From: DATJPW01 sp035506215
GTDB taxonomy: Bacteria > Desulfobacterota > Desulfomonilia > Desulfomonilales > Desulfomonilaceae
Assembly: GCA_035506215.1 (NCBI GenBank)
Contig: DATJPW010000254.1
Location: 1 to 18,179, forward strand
Length of the DNA: 18,179 nucleotides
Direction of reading: 5' to 3'
Shown here: in pieces, positions 6,155 through 13,743 of the stretch
Position numbering within the stretch: the stretch's first letter is position 1
How the letters are laid out: every line of letters begins with the position of its first letter
Position numbers and translations under genes: made by a program
The notes under the pieces: generated by a model
Told to the model about the DNA's origin: nothing
The model's database searches: none
Seen by the model: only the letters and a program-made list of their open reading frames with translations

Positions 6155-8311
6155 GTGAAATTGAAGGAAGCACCCAATGTAATAGGGGTAGAAACCCGAG
6201 GTCGGCGAACCGTTTTCAGTTTGTGCGGAATGTGCGCGGTTAGGTGCCCTATCCAGGTGGAAGTCGATGACGGCCGGATAATCTGGTTGCAGGGCAATCC
6301 AAATGATAAGGCCATGGGTTCCAGCCTTTGCGCCAAGGGATCGGCAGGAGTAGCTTTCGAGTATGATGACGAGCGGCCCCAGTATCCTTTGATCCGAACC
6401 GGCGCCAGAGGCGCCGGACATTGGCGTCGAGCCGGCTGGGACGAGGCCCTGGATTACGTAGCCAACGGACTCAAAGAGGTGATGAGACAATACGGAGGGA
6501 AGGGTATTGTGTTGAGTGACCGGGGCGGTCCGTTCAGCGACCTTACGAAGAGTTTCGTCAAAGCCCTGGCTTCTCCCAACTACTTCGACCACGATTGCAC
6601 CTGCGGACGCAATGCCCACCATGCAACACGCAGTCTATTCGGGGTAGGCAGGACAGGTTTGGCGTATGACATCAAGAACACAAAGCACATCGTGCTTTAC
6701 GGACGCAACATCATCGAGGCTCTTCAGGTCAAAGAAGCCAAAGAGTTCATTGAGGCGCTAAATAAGAGGGCAAAGTGTACTTATATTGACCCGAGGGGCT
6801 CGCTCACGGCTACCAAAGCAGGCCGTTTCTGGCAGATCAGGCCGGGCACCGATTATGCCCTTAATCTGGCAATGATCAATCTTGTCCTGGCCCAAGACAT
6901 GTATGACAAGGAGTTCGTGTCACGATGGGTCATCGGTCTGGACGAATTGAGGGCCTTTGTGGCAGACAAAACCCCCGAATGGCAGGAGCAGTACACCGGC
7001 ATTTCAGCCGCGGATGTCAGGAGCTTTGTGCGTGAGATTTCTCAGGACGCTCCCCATGTAATCTTTCACGCCGGCTGGATGACCGCTCGGTACAACCAAT
7101 CGTTCTACGCGAGTCGGACGGCCCATATCCTTAACGCTCTCTTCGGGGCCATAGAGGCGCCCGGCGGATTGATTTTCAGCAAAGGGGCGGGCGATGCCGG
7201 CAAAAAGGGCTTGAAAAAGATTTCGGACCGTATTCCGGAAGTGACGGACAAAAGGGTGGACGGTTGCGGCTGGAAATATCCGCATTTTGACGGCGGATCC
7301 GGGCTTTTGCACCTCCTGTTCTCAGCCATCAATAGTGGTAAACCATACCCAATCGCCGCGTACATAGCTTACCGTCATGATCCGCTCACAGCCATGCCCG
7401 ACCCTGATGCGGTGAAGCAGGCCCTGGATAAGTTGAAACTCCTGGTCAGCATCGATGTGAATTACTCGGAAACGGGCTGGTACAGCGACGTAATTTTGCC
7501 TGAATCCAGTTACCTGGAGCGCGCAAACATACTGGCTGAAAAGAGTGGGCCCAAGCCGAGCCTGCACATGCGTGACCAGGCGGTTGTTCCGCGTTTCGAT
7601 AGTCGGCCGGCTTGGTGGATCTTTTGTGAACTGGCCAAGCGCCTGGATATCGGACAGTACTTCGATTTCGAATCCATCGAGGAGATATGGAACTACCAAC
7701 TGGAGGGGACCGGCGTTACGGTAGCCCAGATGCGCGATAAAGGAGTGTTTTCGTTGGTGGACAAGCCGATTTTGTGGGATCGCACAAGCGGGCTGAAGTT
7801 CAAGACCCCATCGGGGAAAATAGAATTCCGCAGTAGCATCCTTGAAAAAGCGGGCCTGCCGAGTTTCGCCGAATTTGCTCCTCCCAAGGGATTCTCCGGT
7901 GACGAGTTCAGGCTGCTGTTCGGTCGTGCCGCAGTGCATACCCACGGCCAGACAATGAATAATCCCCTGCTAAATGAGCTGTTATCCGAAAATCCGGTCT
8001 GGATCCACCCGGATCGAGCTGCAGAGCTGGGCATCGAGGATGGAGATTCGGTGGAAGTGAGCAACCAGGGCTACTCTGTCCTTTCCAGGGCAAAAGTCAC
8101 TCCATGGATCCATCCTGAAGCTGTTTTTATGCTTCATGGATTCGGTCGGACCGTACCGCTGCAGACAAGGGCGTACGCAAGGGGGGTGGCGGATCAGCGA
8201 TTACAGAAGGGGCTTTTAACAACGTACGATCCCGCTGGTGGTGGGAATACTCTTTGCGAATGTACGGTCCGGGTTTCTCCAGCCGGAAAAGATAGGAGCA
8301 CAACGTTATGA
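6155..8311 (+). CDS. PsrA/PhsA-like molybdopterin oxidoreductase, catalytic subunit, no Tat signal
   Basis: 718 residues from a GTG preceded by AAGAAGGAG (6142-6150). It belongs to the DMSO-reductase superfamily with bis-pterin molybdenum or tungsten. An N-terminal [4Fe-4S] site is formed by Cys24, Cys27, Cys31 and Cys59. The metal-ligand region reads FDHDCTCGRN (144-153), where Cys148 or Cys150 would ligate the metal as in polysulfide/thiosulfate reductases. Further family features are IDPRGS, the SDVILPESSYLE block, RPAWWIF and the C-terminal pterin-binding domain (HTHGQTMNNP). The substrate is probably a sulfur compound (polysulfide, thiosulfate, tetrathionate); arsenate- or selenate-type activity cannot be excluded. 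The N-terminus has no Tat signal, since GRR at 16-18 is not followed by a hydrophobic core, so the enzyme is probably cytoplasmic. Its gene overlaps the ferredoxin gene by 4 bp. A NrfD/PsrC membrane subunit is absent. Confidence 0.85.
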   Translation: MKLKEAPNVIGVETRGRRTVFSLCGMCAVRCPIQVEVDDGRIIWLQGNPNDKAMGSSLCAKGSAGVAFEYDDERPQYPLIRTGARGAGHWRRAGWDEALDYVANGLKEVMRQYGGKGIVLSDRGGPFSDLTKSFVKALASPNYFDHDCTCGRNAHHATRSLFGVGRTGLAYDIKNTKHIVLYGRNIIEALQVKEAKEFIEALNKRAKCTYIDPRGSLTATKAGRFWQIRPGTDYALNLAMINLVLAQDMYDKEFVSRWVIGLDELRAFVADKTPEWQEQYTGISAADVRSFVREISQDAPHVIFHAGWMTARYNQSFYASRTAHILNALFGAIEAPGGLIFSKGAGDAGKKGLKKISDRIPEVTDKRVDGCGWKYPHFDGGSGLLHLLFSAINSGKPYPIAAYIAYRHDPLTAMPDPDAVKQALDKLKLLVSIDVNYSETGWYSDVILPESSYLERANILAEKSGPKPSLHMRDQAVVPRFDSRPAWWIFCELAKRLDIGQYFDFESIEEIWNYQLEGTGVTVAQMRDKGVFSLVDKPILWDRTSGLKFKTPSGKIEFRSSILEKAGLPSFAEFAPPKGFSGDEFRLLFGRAAVHTHGQTMNNPLLNELLSENPVWIHPDRAAELGIEDGDSVEVSNQGYSVLSRAKVTPWIHPEAVFMLHGFGRTVPLQTRAYARGVADQRLQKGLLTTYDPAGGGNTLCECTVRVSPAGKDRSTTL

Positions 8312-8829
8312 GCAAATACTATTTACTTCAAGACCCTGACCGATGTATCGGCTGCCTGAGCTGCGAGGTGAGCTGCAAAACCAACAAGGGGCTGGGGCCG
8401 GGGCCGAGTCTGTGCAAGAACATGTTGGTGGGGCCTGTGAAGGTGGAGGAAATGCCCCGCGCGCGCTTCGTCTTTATGCCGTGTTTCCACTGCGAGGAAC
8501 CCTGGTGCTTGAAGGTCTGCCCTTCAGGCGCTGTGAAAAAACGAGACACCGACGGCATCGTTTATATAGAGACCGCATCTTGCATCGGATGCAAGAGTTG
8601 TATAACCGCTTGTCCCTGGGGAGCGTGCCAGTGGAACCCGCAGATCAACAAAGCGGTGAAGTGTGACTACTGCAAAGATCGCCTCGATAGCGGTTTGAAA
8701 CCGGCCTGTGTGACCAAGTGCGTGACTCAATGCTTGGACTTCGGCGATGCAAGTAAAATCCCTGATTACCGTCGCGAACGTTTCGCTCGCACTATGGAAC
8801 CCGTCGCCGTAAGACCGATGGGTTATTAG
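8308..8829 (+). CDS. Four-cluster ferredoxin-type electron-transfer subunit (PsrB/PhsB/NrfC-like)
   Basis: 173 residues; the start codon overlaps the stop of the molybdoenzyme gene (ATGA), which indicates translational coupling. Four cysteine groups typical of the DmsB/PsrB family are visible: CIGCLSCEVSC (13-23), CFHCEEPWCLKVCP, CIGCKSCITACPWG, and CDYCKDRLDSGLKPACVTKC, enough for four [4Fe-4S] clusters. In this family the subunit carries electrons between the molybdenum subunit and a quinone or flavin partner. There is no signal peptide and no membrane anchor gene alongside; the next gene, 17 bp downstream, encodes a flavoprotein with its own ferredoxin domain. It is therefore probably the wire between the molybdoenzyme and NAD(P)H. 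Confidence 0.9.
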   Translation: MSKYYLLQDPDRCIGCLSCEVSCKTNKGLGPGPSLCKNMLVGPVKVEEMPRARFVFMPCFHCEEPWCLKVCPSGAVKKRDTDGIVYIETASCIGCKSCITACPWGACQWNPQINKAVKCDYCKDRLDSGLKPACVTKCVTQCLDFGDASKIPDYRRERFARTMEPVAVRPMGY

Positions 8830-8846
8830 TCTGACTGGGGAAGATT

Positions 8847-11800
8847 GTGTCTACGGACGTTTCATCTACCGGATTGGCGCTGGTGCTGGGACGCGTCCTC
8901 ACAGCGTGGTGTGAGCAAATTCACCCTGCCACGCTTGACCGCTACCTGGAGATCGGCGGTTTCCACGGTTTTGATCGCGTAAGGAGTATGTCGCCGCTGG
9001 ATGTTTTGGCTGAACTGAGGGCGGGCGGGCTTCGAGATCGAGGCTGTGCCAGCGAGCCGGTTTATCTTAACTGGCAACACTTCCAGCGCCGACACGATCC
9101 CGGCGTTCTGGTTGTGGATGCAACCGGGTACGACCCTGGCTCCGAAGCGGGCGCATTTCTGCTCACTCGCAATCCTTTTGCTTTAGTGGAGGCCCTTCTC
9201 ATTGCGGCATTTGCCTGCAAGACGGAACGATGTCTGATCTTGCTGCCCCAGGAGTTGCAGGATTACGAAGCAGTCCTCCTGAACACTTTTGAGACCGTGC
9301 TCGGACATGACATCTGTCACGCTGTGCGCTTGGATATAGAACTTGTAAGGAATGCCTCCCCTTCAGTGTTTGTGCGTGGTCCGGAGCTCCCCTGCAAAGA
9401 TACCGCATTGATACAGCATCTGGAGACCTGGTACCACATAGCGCTTATGTTTTGTCTGGGTCCCGCTCACTCGAAAAGTATGTCTTTGGAGGGGCAGAGC
9501 GGGACCTACTTGCTCACCGTAGGAGGGCCTGTGAAAAGCCCGGGCCTTATAGAGGCGCCTTTGGGCGGAGACCTGTGGGACACCATCGTTACTCTCACTG
9601 GAGGCCCGACAGCCGGGTCTTCATCGGTGGCGCTCCTATTGGATGATGGCATGGGTGGCTTCTTGCCCATAGCTCAGGCTCACATTCGCCTCGCGCCGGA
9701 AGAGATGTCCGCGGCCTCGGTGACCCCTTCTCCGGAAACCATCCGGCTTGTGGATAAAGATGCATGTATCGTGGATATGACCCGGCATGCACTGTACAGG
9801 TACTGGCTTCTCTCAGGCGAGGAGACATCGCCCGCTCGAGTGCTTATCGCCAAGGCGACACGGATGGTCACTCAGATCACTCTGGGCCAGGCGGATGAAT
9901 CGCATTTGGCGGAACTGGTCGTATTGGGCCGGGAGATGGCCGCGAGCGGCCTTGCCGCCGCGTGGCCACTCCTCAGTTCAATAACGCATTTTTACGATCA
10001 ATGGGTCAGTCACGTTCGTGACGGCCGGTGTCCGTCAGGTGTCTGCTTTGAACGCGGCGCCCCTCCGTGTCAGTGCGGGTGTCCATCCAACATTGATATA
10101 CCCGGCTTCATCGCCTTGACTGGCCACGGAAAGTACAAAGAAGCCGTCCGACTGATATCTGCGGACAACCCTCTTCCTTACGTATGTGGAATGGTTTGTC
10201 CGGCGCCCTGTGAGTCGGCCTGCTTACGCGGACGAATGGATTCGCCATTATTCATCCGGGCCATGAAAGCCGTAGCCGCAAGGAACGCCTTGGCTGGCGG
10301 CGGTTACCCTGAGCCCGATACTCAGGCAGCCGCGACCGGCAAGAAGGTGGCAGTGGTAGGCTCGGGCCCTGCAGGTCTCACTGCTGCTTATTTCTTGGCC
10401 CTTCAGGGGCACGAGGTTACCATTTTTGAGGCCCAGAAAGAGGCCGGTGGCATGTTACGGTACGGCATTCCCGCCTATCGTCTGCCGAGAGAAGTATTGG
10501 ACCGGGAAGTGGATCGAGTTGTCAGTCTGGGTGTGTCCATAAAGACCTCTTATGAAGTGCACGATCTGGAAGAACTCCGAAAGCAGGGCTTTGATGCGAT
10601 TTTTCTCTCTCTGGGAACTCAAATCTCCCGAATGATCCCCATTGAAGGTAAGGACCTACCATTCGTTTTGGGGGGCCTCGATTTCCTCAAGCAGGTTCGG
10701 GGCGGGGAAGATCCAAGAGTCGGCCCGAGAGTTGTCGTGGTTGGTGGCGGCAATGTTGCCATAGACGTTGCCTTGACCGCACTGCGCCAAGGTGGGCGTC
10801 GGGTGGATATGGTCTGCCTCGAAAAGCGCCGGGAGATGCCGGCCCACTCGTCGGAGATCGAAACAGCTCTTGCAGAGGGCGTTGCTATCCACAACTCGTG
10901 GGGACCGGTGAAAGTATCACCAGATCACGTGTTCACGGCCCAGCGATGTACTCGAGTGTTTGACGACCGTGGCCGCTTCAGTCCGCAATTCGATCCGGCA
11001 ACCGTGATGAGTGTGGAAGCCGACCAAGTAATCCTTGCTATAGGTCAAGCTACAGACCTGGCATGCGTGGAAGCCGGTAGCATGGTAGGAGTCGATCGTG
11101 GACTGATCTGCGCGGACCCGGAAACTCTCCAAACGGCTGAGAACGGTGTATTTGCCGGAGGCGATGTGGTCCACGGGCCCCGGACGGTAGTGGAAGCCAT
11201 TGCATCCGGCAAGAAAGTGGCGGCGTCTATAGACGCTTACTTGAAGGGTGTCAGCATGGACCCGTCAGTGCTCCTACCCCGACGTCGCAGCCAGGTCGAG
11301 CCATTGTCCGTGAATCCTGATGCACGCACTCATGTCAGTCGACCTGATATGCCTGTCCGTGATGTGGAAGACCGGAAGGGCAACTTCCTGCACATAGAAC
11401 TCGGGCTTACCGACCGGATGGCCCTTGATGAGGCCGGCCGCTGCCTACGCTGCGACTTGTGTATTGGATGCGGGTTATGTCAACTGGTCTGCAGCGAGCT
11501 GGGTGTGGAAGCTCTGCGTTTGGGCGAAACCGAAGCAGGGCGACTCGCGTTCAACGATTTTACTCGTCCCGCGAACCGGTGTGTGGGTTGCGGGGCCTGT
11601 TCCAACGTCTGTCCCACTGGCGCCATTAACGTAAGAGACGAAAACGGGGAGCGCTTGACAGTTATCACAGGTACCGTAGTGAGAAGGCAACGACTCCTGA
11701 AATGTGCTGATTGTGGCACCCCGTACGCATCTCGAGCCTATCTCGACCATATGAAGCGTCGGGTAGGACCGGACGCTGTGTCGCACTTGGATCGCCTGCT

Positions 11801-11876
11801 GTGCCCTTCCTGCGCGCGGGAGCAGCGCTCCCGTGAGCTTGGCGACTGGCCCTTTTTCAAGGCTGTTGAGACTTGA
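8847..11876 (+). CDS. Large fusion flavoprotein: degenerate NuoF-like + GltD/NfnB-like NAD(P)H oxidoreductase + ferredoxin domain
   Basis: 1009 residues from a GTG with GGGGAAG (8837-8843) just upstream. Residues about 20-400 follow the NuoF order: TLDRYLEIGGF, SGLRGRG-like GGLRDRG (60-66), DPGSEAGAFLLTRNPFALVEALLIAAFA, an SLBB-like part (KSPGLIEAPLGGDLWDTI), and HFYDQWVSHV..GRCPSGVC. However, the NuoF FMN loop and the ESCGKCxPCR cluster motif are gone (the latter reads SGEETSPAR, 323-331). Residues about 400-800 are GltD/NfnB-like: CQCGCP and PYVCGMVCPAPCESAC cysteines for [4Fe-4S], FAD motif VGSGPAG (504-510), NAD(P) motif VVGGGNVAID (631-640), and FAGGDVVHGP. Residues 866-922 hold a two-[4Fe-4S] ferredoxin domain, and 953-989 a CxxC...CxxC ribbon. 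It probably passes electrons between NAD(P)H and the ferredoxin/molybdoenzyme pair. The 3' end overlaps the opposing transporter gene by 20 bp. Confidence 0.85.
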   Translation: MSTDVSSTGLALVLGRVLTAWCEQIHPATLDRYLEIGGFHGFDRVRSMSPLDVLAELRAGGLRDRGCASEPVYLNWQHFQRRHDPGVLVVDATGYDPGSEAGAFLLTRNPFALVEALLIAAFACKTERCLILLPQELQDYEAVLLNTFETVLGHDICHAVRLDIELVRNASPSVFVRGPELPCKDTALIQHLETWYHIALMFCLGPAHSKSMSLEGQSGTYLLTVGGPVKSPGLIEAPLGGDLWDTIVTLTGGPTAGSSSVALLLDDGMGGFLPIAQAHIRLAPEEMSAASVTPSPETIRLVDKDACIVDMTRHALYRYWLLSGEETSPARVLIAKATRMVTQITLGQADESHLAELVVLGREMAASGLAAAWPLLSSITHFYDQWVSHVRDGRCPSGVCFERGAPPCQCGCPSNIDIPGFIALTGHGKYKEAVRLISADNPLPYVCGMVCPAPCESACLRGRMDSPLFIRAMKAVAARNALAGGGYPEPDTQAAATGKKVAVVGSGPAGLTAAYFLALQGHEVTIFEAQKEAGGMLRYGIPAYRLPREVLDREVDRVVSLGVSIKTSYEVHDLEELRKQGFDAIFLSLGTQISRMIPIEGKDLPFVLGGLDFLKQVRGGEDPRVGPRVVVVGGGNVAIDVALTALRQGGRRVDMVCLEKRREMPAHSSEIETALAEGVAIHNSWGPVKVSPDHVFTAQRCTRVFDDRGRFSPQFDPATVMSVEADQVILAIGQATDLACVEAGSMVGVDRGLICADPETLQTAENGVFAGGDVVHGPRTVVEAIASGKKVAASIDAYLKGVSMDPSVLLPRRRSQVEPLSVNPDARTHVSRPDMPVRDVEDRKGNFLHIELGLTDRMALDEAGRCLRCDLCIGCGLCQLVCSELGVEALRLGETEAGRLAFNDFTRPANRCVGCGACSNVCPTGAINVRDENGERLTVITGTVVRRQRLLKCADCGTPYASRAYLDHMKRRVGPDAVSHLDRLLCPSCAREQRSRELGDWPFFKAVET

Positions 11877-12987
11877 ACAGCTTAGCAGCGGACCCGCCCG
11901 GCAGAGGAGCATCCGAGACCGTCAGTGTGGAAGAATTACCTCGAAGAGACCGAAACAGAGAATAGAGCAATCCCACGAATGTAAAGGTCCAGGCCAACAA
12001 TGCCACGTAAATGAAATAACGTGGAATCTCCATCAAAAACTCCAAGTTGATCGCACTCGATAGATAAATGGTGCATGTGGTGTACATTCCCAGGGGGAAT
12101 ACCGCGCTCCAATATTCGGGAGTATAGGCAAAATCCACGCGACGAACCAAATATCGCCATACGGTCAAGATTAGCAAAAGCGGTATCCACCAGGTAGTTG
12201 CGGCCCAGCAAAAGATCGCAAAGCCCAGAACGAAAGGTAACACAGGCTTCAAAAATGGAATCTCCGGCCCGATTTCCAGAAGACCTGTCCCCGCGAGCGT
12301 CGTGATTGCAACTGCGCCCATGTTTATCCAATATCGTGGAGAGAAGGCTTCAGGAGGCGCTTCAAGAAACAGAAGACGTAACGAAACGAACGTGATTACA
12401 ATCAAATAGAGCATGCCGCCGATCATGAACCAGCAAAGGGAACTTAACGCAAGTATGTCGCGGTATTCAGGGAATTGAGGGGCCAGCAGGCTGGAAAGTA
12501 CAGATAAAGATTGAGTGCTAACGGTGGCTACCAGCCAGATGCCGTTAATGGCTTCTTCAAATGGGGGTTTGTTAGTCCTGATAATAAGCGCCGCAAAGAC
12601 ACCATAGATCAGGAGGGCCCACAGTCCGGCCCCTAAGAGCAGAAGCCAGATCCCTACTTCCGAACTGTGCTCCAATATGACAAATTGGCTTCCGAGTATG
12701 CACGTTCCCGCAATCGTCGTAAAGTAGCCGGGACCACGCATATGGTCGCTCATATCGGAAAAAAATAGACGTGCGTAAAACAGTGCCCGTCCGAACGTAA
12801 GCACCCATAGAATCACGTACAGCCCAATATTCAGCCGGAACAGCAGGATCGAAATTAGTTCATAACCGCAAAGATGCGAAGCAATTGAAACGATTCCTGT
12901 TGCCATGACCATTGAAAAATAGGCAGGAGACATCCGGGCTATCATGGCTGCAATATTGTTCAACATTCTTCGCATGCCACGCTGCAT
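11857..12987 (-). CDS. TDT-family (TehA/SLAC1-like) anion channel or transporter in the nar operon
   Basis: 376 residues if started at the ATG at 12987, whose A coincides with the last base of the narI stop (TGATG), indicating coupling; a TTG at 12993 is an alternative. About ten hydrophobic segments are visible, beginning MSPAYFSMVMATGIVSIASHLCG, the typical first helix of the tellurite-resistance/dicarboxylate-transporter (TDT) family, followed by GTCILGSQFVIL and FPLGMYTTCTIYLSSAINLEFL. The family includes E. coli TehA, plant guard-cell anion channel SLAC1, yeast sulfite exporter Ssu1 and malate transporters. As last gene of narGHJI, with no NarK in view, it may move nitrate, nitrite or another anion; this is inference. 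The C-terminal tail (about residues 350-376) is hydrophilic and overlaps the opposing gene. Confidence 0.85.
   Translation of the reverse strand: MQRGMRRMLNNIAAMIARMSPAYFSMVMATGIVSIASHLCGYELISILLFRLNIGLYVILWVLTFGRALFYARLFFSDMSDHMRGPGYFTTIAGTCILGSQFVILEHSSEVGIWLLLLGAGLWALLIYGVFAALIIRTNKPPFEEAINGIWLVATVSTQSLSVLSSLLAPQFPEYRDILALSSLCWFMIGGMLYLIVITFVSLRLLFLEAPPEAFSPRYWINMGAVAITTLAGTGLLEIGPEIPFLKPVLPFVLGFAIFCWAATTWWIPLLLILTVWRYLVRRVDFAYTPEYWSAVFPLGMYTTCTIYLSSAINLEFLMEIPRYFIYVALLAWTFTFVGLLYSLFRSLRGNSSTLTVSDAPLPGGSAAKLFKSQQP
11862..11881. terminator. Symmetrical hairpin across the convergent operon ends
   Basis: GCTGTT (11862-11867) pairs with AACAGC (11876-11881) around an 8-nt loop, and G-U and A-U pairs extend it. 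It covers the stop of the plus-strand flavoprotein gene and lies inside the last codons of the minus-strand transporter gene. No T-run follows on either strand, so it is at best a weak bidirectional terminator. Confidence 0.25.
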
Positions 12988-13664
12988 CAACAAAACTCTG
13001 ACTCTCGTCGTCGGAACAAGATGTATCTGCGCAACAAATAGGTGACCGGCGCGCTCCAGATGTGGACCAGCCGGGTGAAAGGCGAAAACCCTAGAAGGGC
13101 CATTGCCCCAAGTATGTGGACCTTATAGGTCCATGGGACCGGCTGCATGAGGCTCGGATCAGGGCTGAAGGTCACGATACCACGAATCCAGGGAGCAATA
13201 GTGTAGAGCACGTCGAAGCGCATAAAGAAGGCATTGAATGTGCCCCAGCCCACAACGAACAGAAAAAGAACCAGGAGAACCAGATCATTCAGGGAAGATG
13301 TAGCAAGCACACGAGGTCTCGTCAGCCGGCGCGCAAGGAGGAAGATCAAACCCGCAAATGCAAGCGAACCGACAACCATGCCGACCGATAGAGCGACAAA
13401 GTCATGCAGCCGTGCTGTAATACCGAATCGATCAAGGAACCACTGAGGGGTTAACAGTCCTGTCAGGTGTCCAAAAAAAGTTATGATAATCCCCCAATGA
13501 AAAATCAGAATCCCATACCTCAAGCTATCTTTGTCCAGCAGTTCGCTCGATTTTGAGTTCCAATTAAACGGATCGGTAAGATACCGGTATGTGTGACCTA
13601 CCACGAAAACGGTCAGCGCGAGGTAAGGGAAAACCAGAAAAGCGATCGTATTAAACGTCCACAT
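12987..13664 (-). CDS. narI: Respiratory nitrate reductase gamma subunit (cytochrome b)
   Basis: 225 residues, the usual NarI length, with five hydrophobic segments. It anchors NarGH to the membrane and oxidises quinol through two b hemes. The four histidines expected as heme ligands are visible: His56 and His66 (FHWG and FGHLTG), and His183 and His201 (YKVHILGA and RLVHIWSAP). The C-terminal RLVHIWSAPVTYLLRR block is characteristic. The ATG at 13664 has AGGGG (13673-13677) at a good distance. A 79-bp gap separates it from narJ upstream, and the TDT transporter gene begins on its stop codon. Confidence 0.93.
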   Translation of the reverse strand: MWTFNTIAFLVFPYLALTVFVVGHTYRYLTDPFNWNSKSSELLDKDSLRYGILIFHWGIIITFFGHLTGLLTPQWFLDRFGITARLHDFVALSVGMVVGSLAFAGLIFLLARRLTRPRVLATSSLNDLVLLVLFLFVVGWGTFNAFFMRFDVLYTIAPWIRGIVTFSPDPSLMQPVPWTYKVHILGAMALLGFSPFTRLVHIWSAPVTYLLRRYILFRRRESEFC

Positions 13665-13743
13665 GTTATAAGCCCCTGCATTTCCAAAGTCGTAAGATCA
13701 ATTCGTGTTCAAGTTTGTAGCTAAATCCCCTCTAATTCCGCTA

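Noticed and set aside
6197..6220. Possible twin-arginine signal (GRR near residue 17) in the molybdoenzyme
   Set aside because: The arginines are followed directly by the CGMC cluster motif, with no hydrophobic core or cleavage site.
6110..6622. 170-residue antisense frame across the start of the molybdoenzyme gene
   Set aside because: No family match; it covers the ribosome site and cysteine motif of the sense gene.
7322..7945. 207-residue antisense frame inside the molybdoenzyme gene
   Set aside because: It is opposite a gene with clear motifs throughout, has no recognisable domain, and fits codon bias creating open antisense frames.
10019..10230. Frameshifted junction between two genes (NuoF-like and GltD-like) rather than one fusion
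   Set aside because: The frame is continuous, no stop or start with a ribosome site lies at the junction, and the cysteine motifs run on without interruption.
11475..11912. 145-residue antisense frame under the C-terminus of the fusion flavoprotein
   Set aside because: The sense strand encodes clear ferredoxin motifs here, and the antisense product has no recognisable features.
12988..12993. TTG start two codons upstream for the TDT gene
   Set aside because: The ATG at 12987 overlaps the narI stop as TGATG, a common coupling arrangement, and is the stronger codon.
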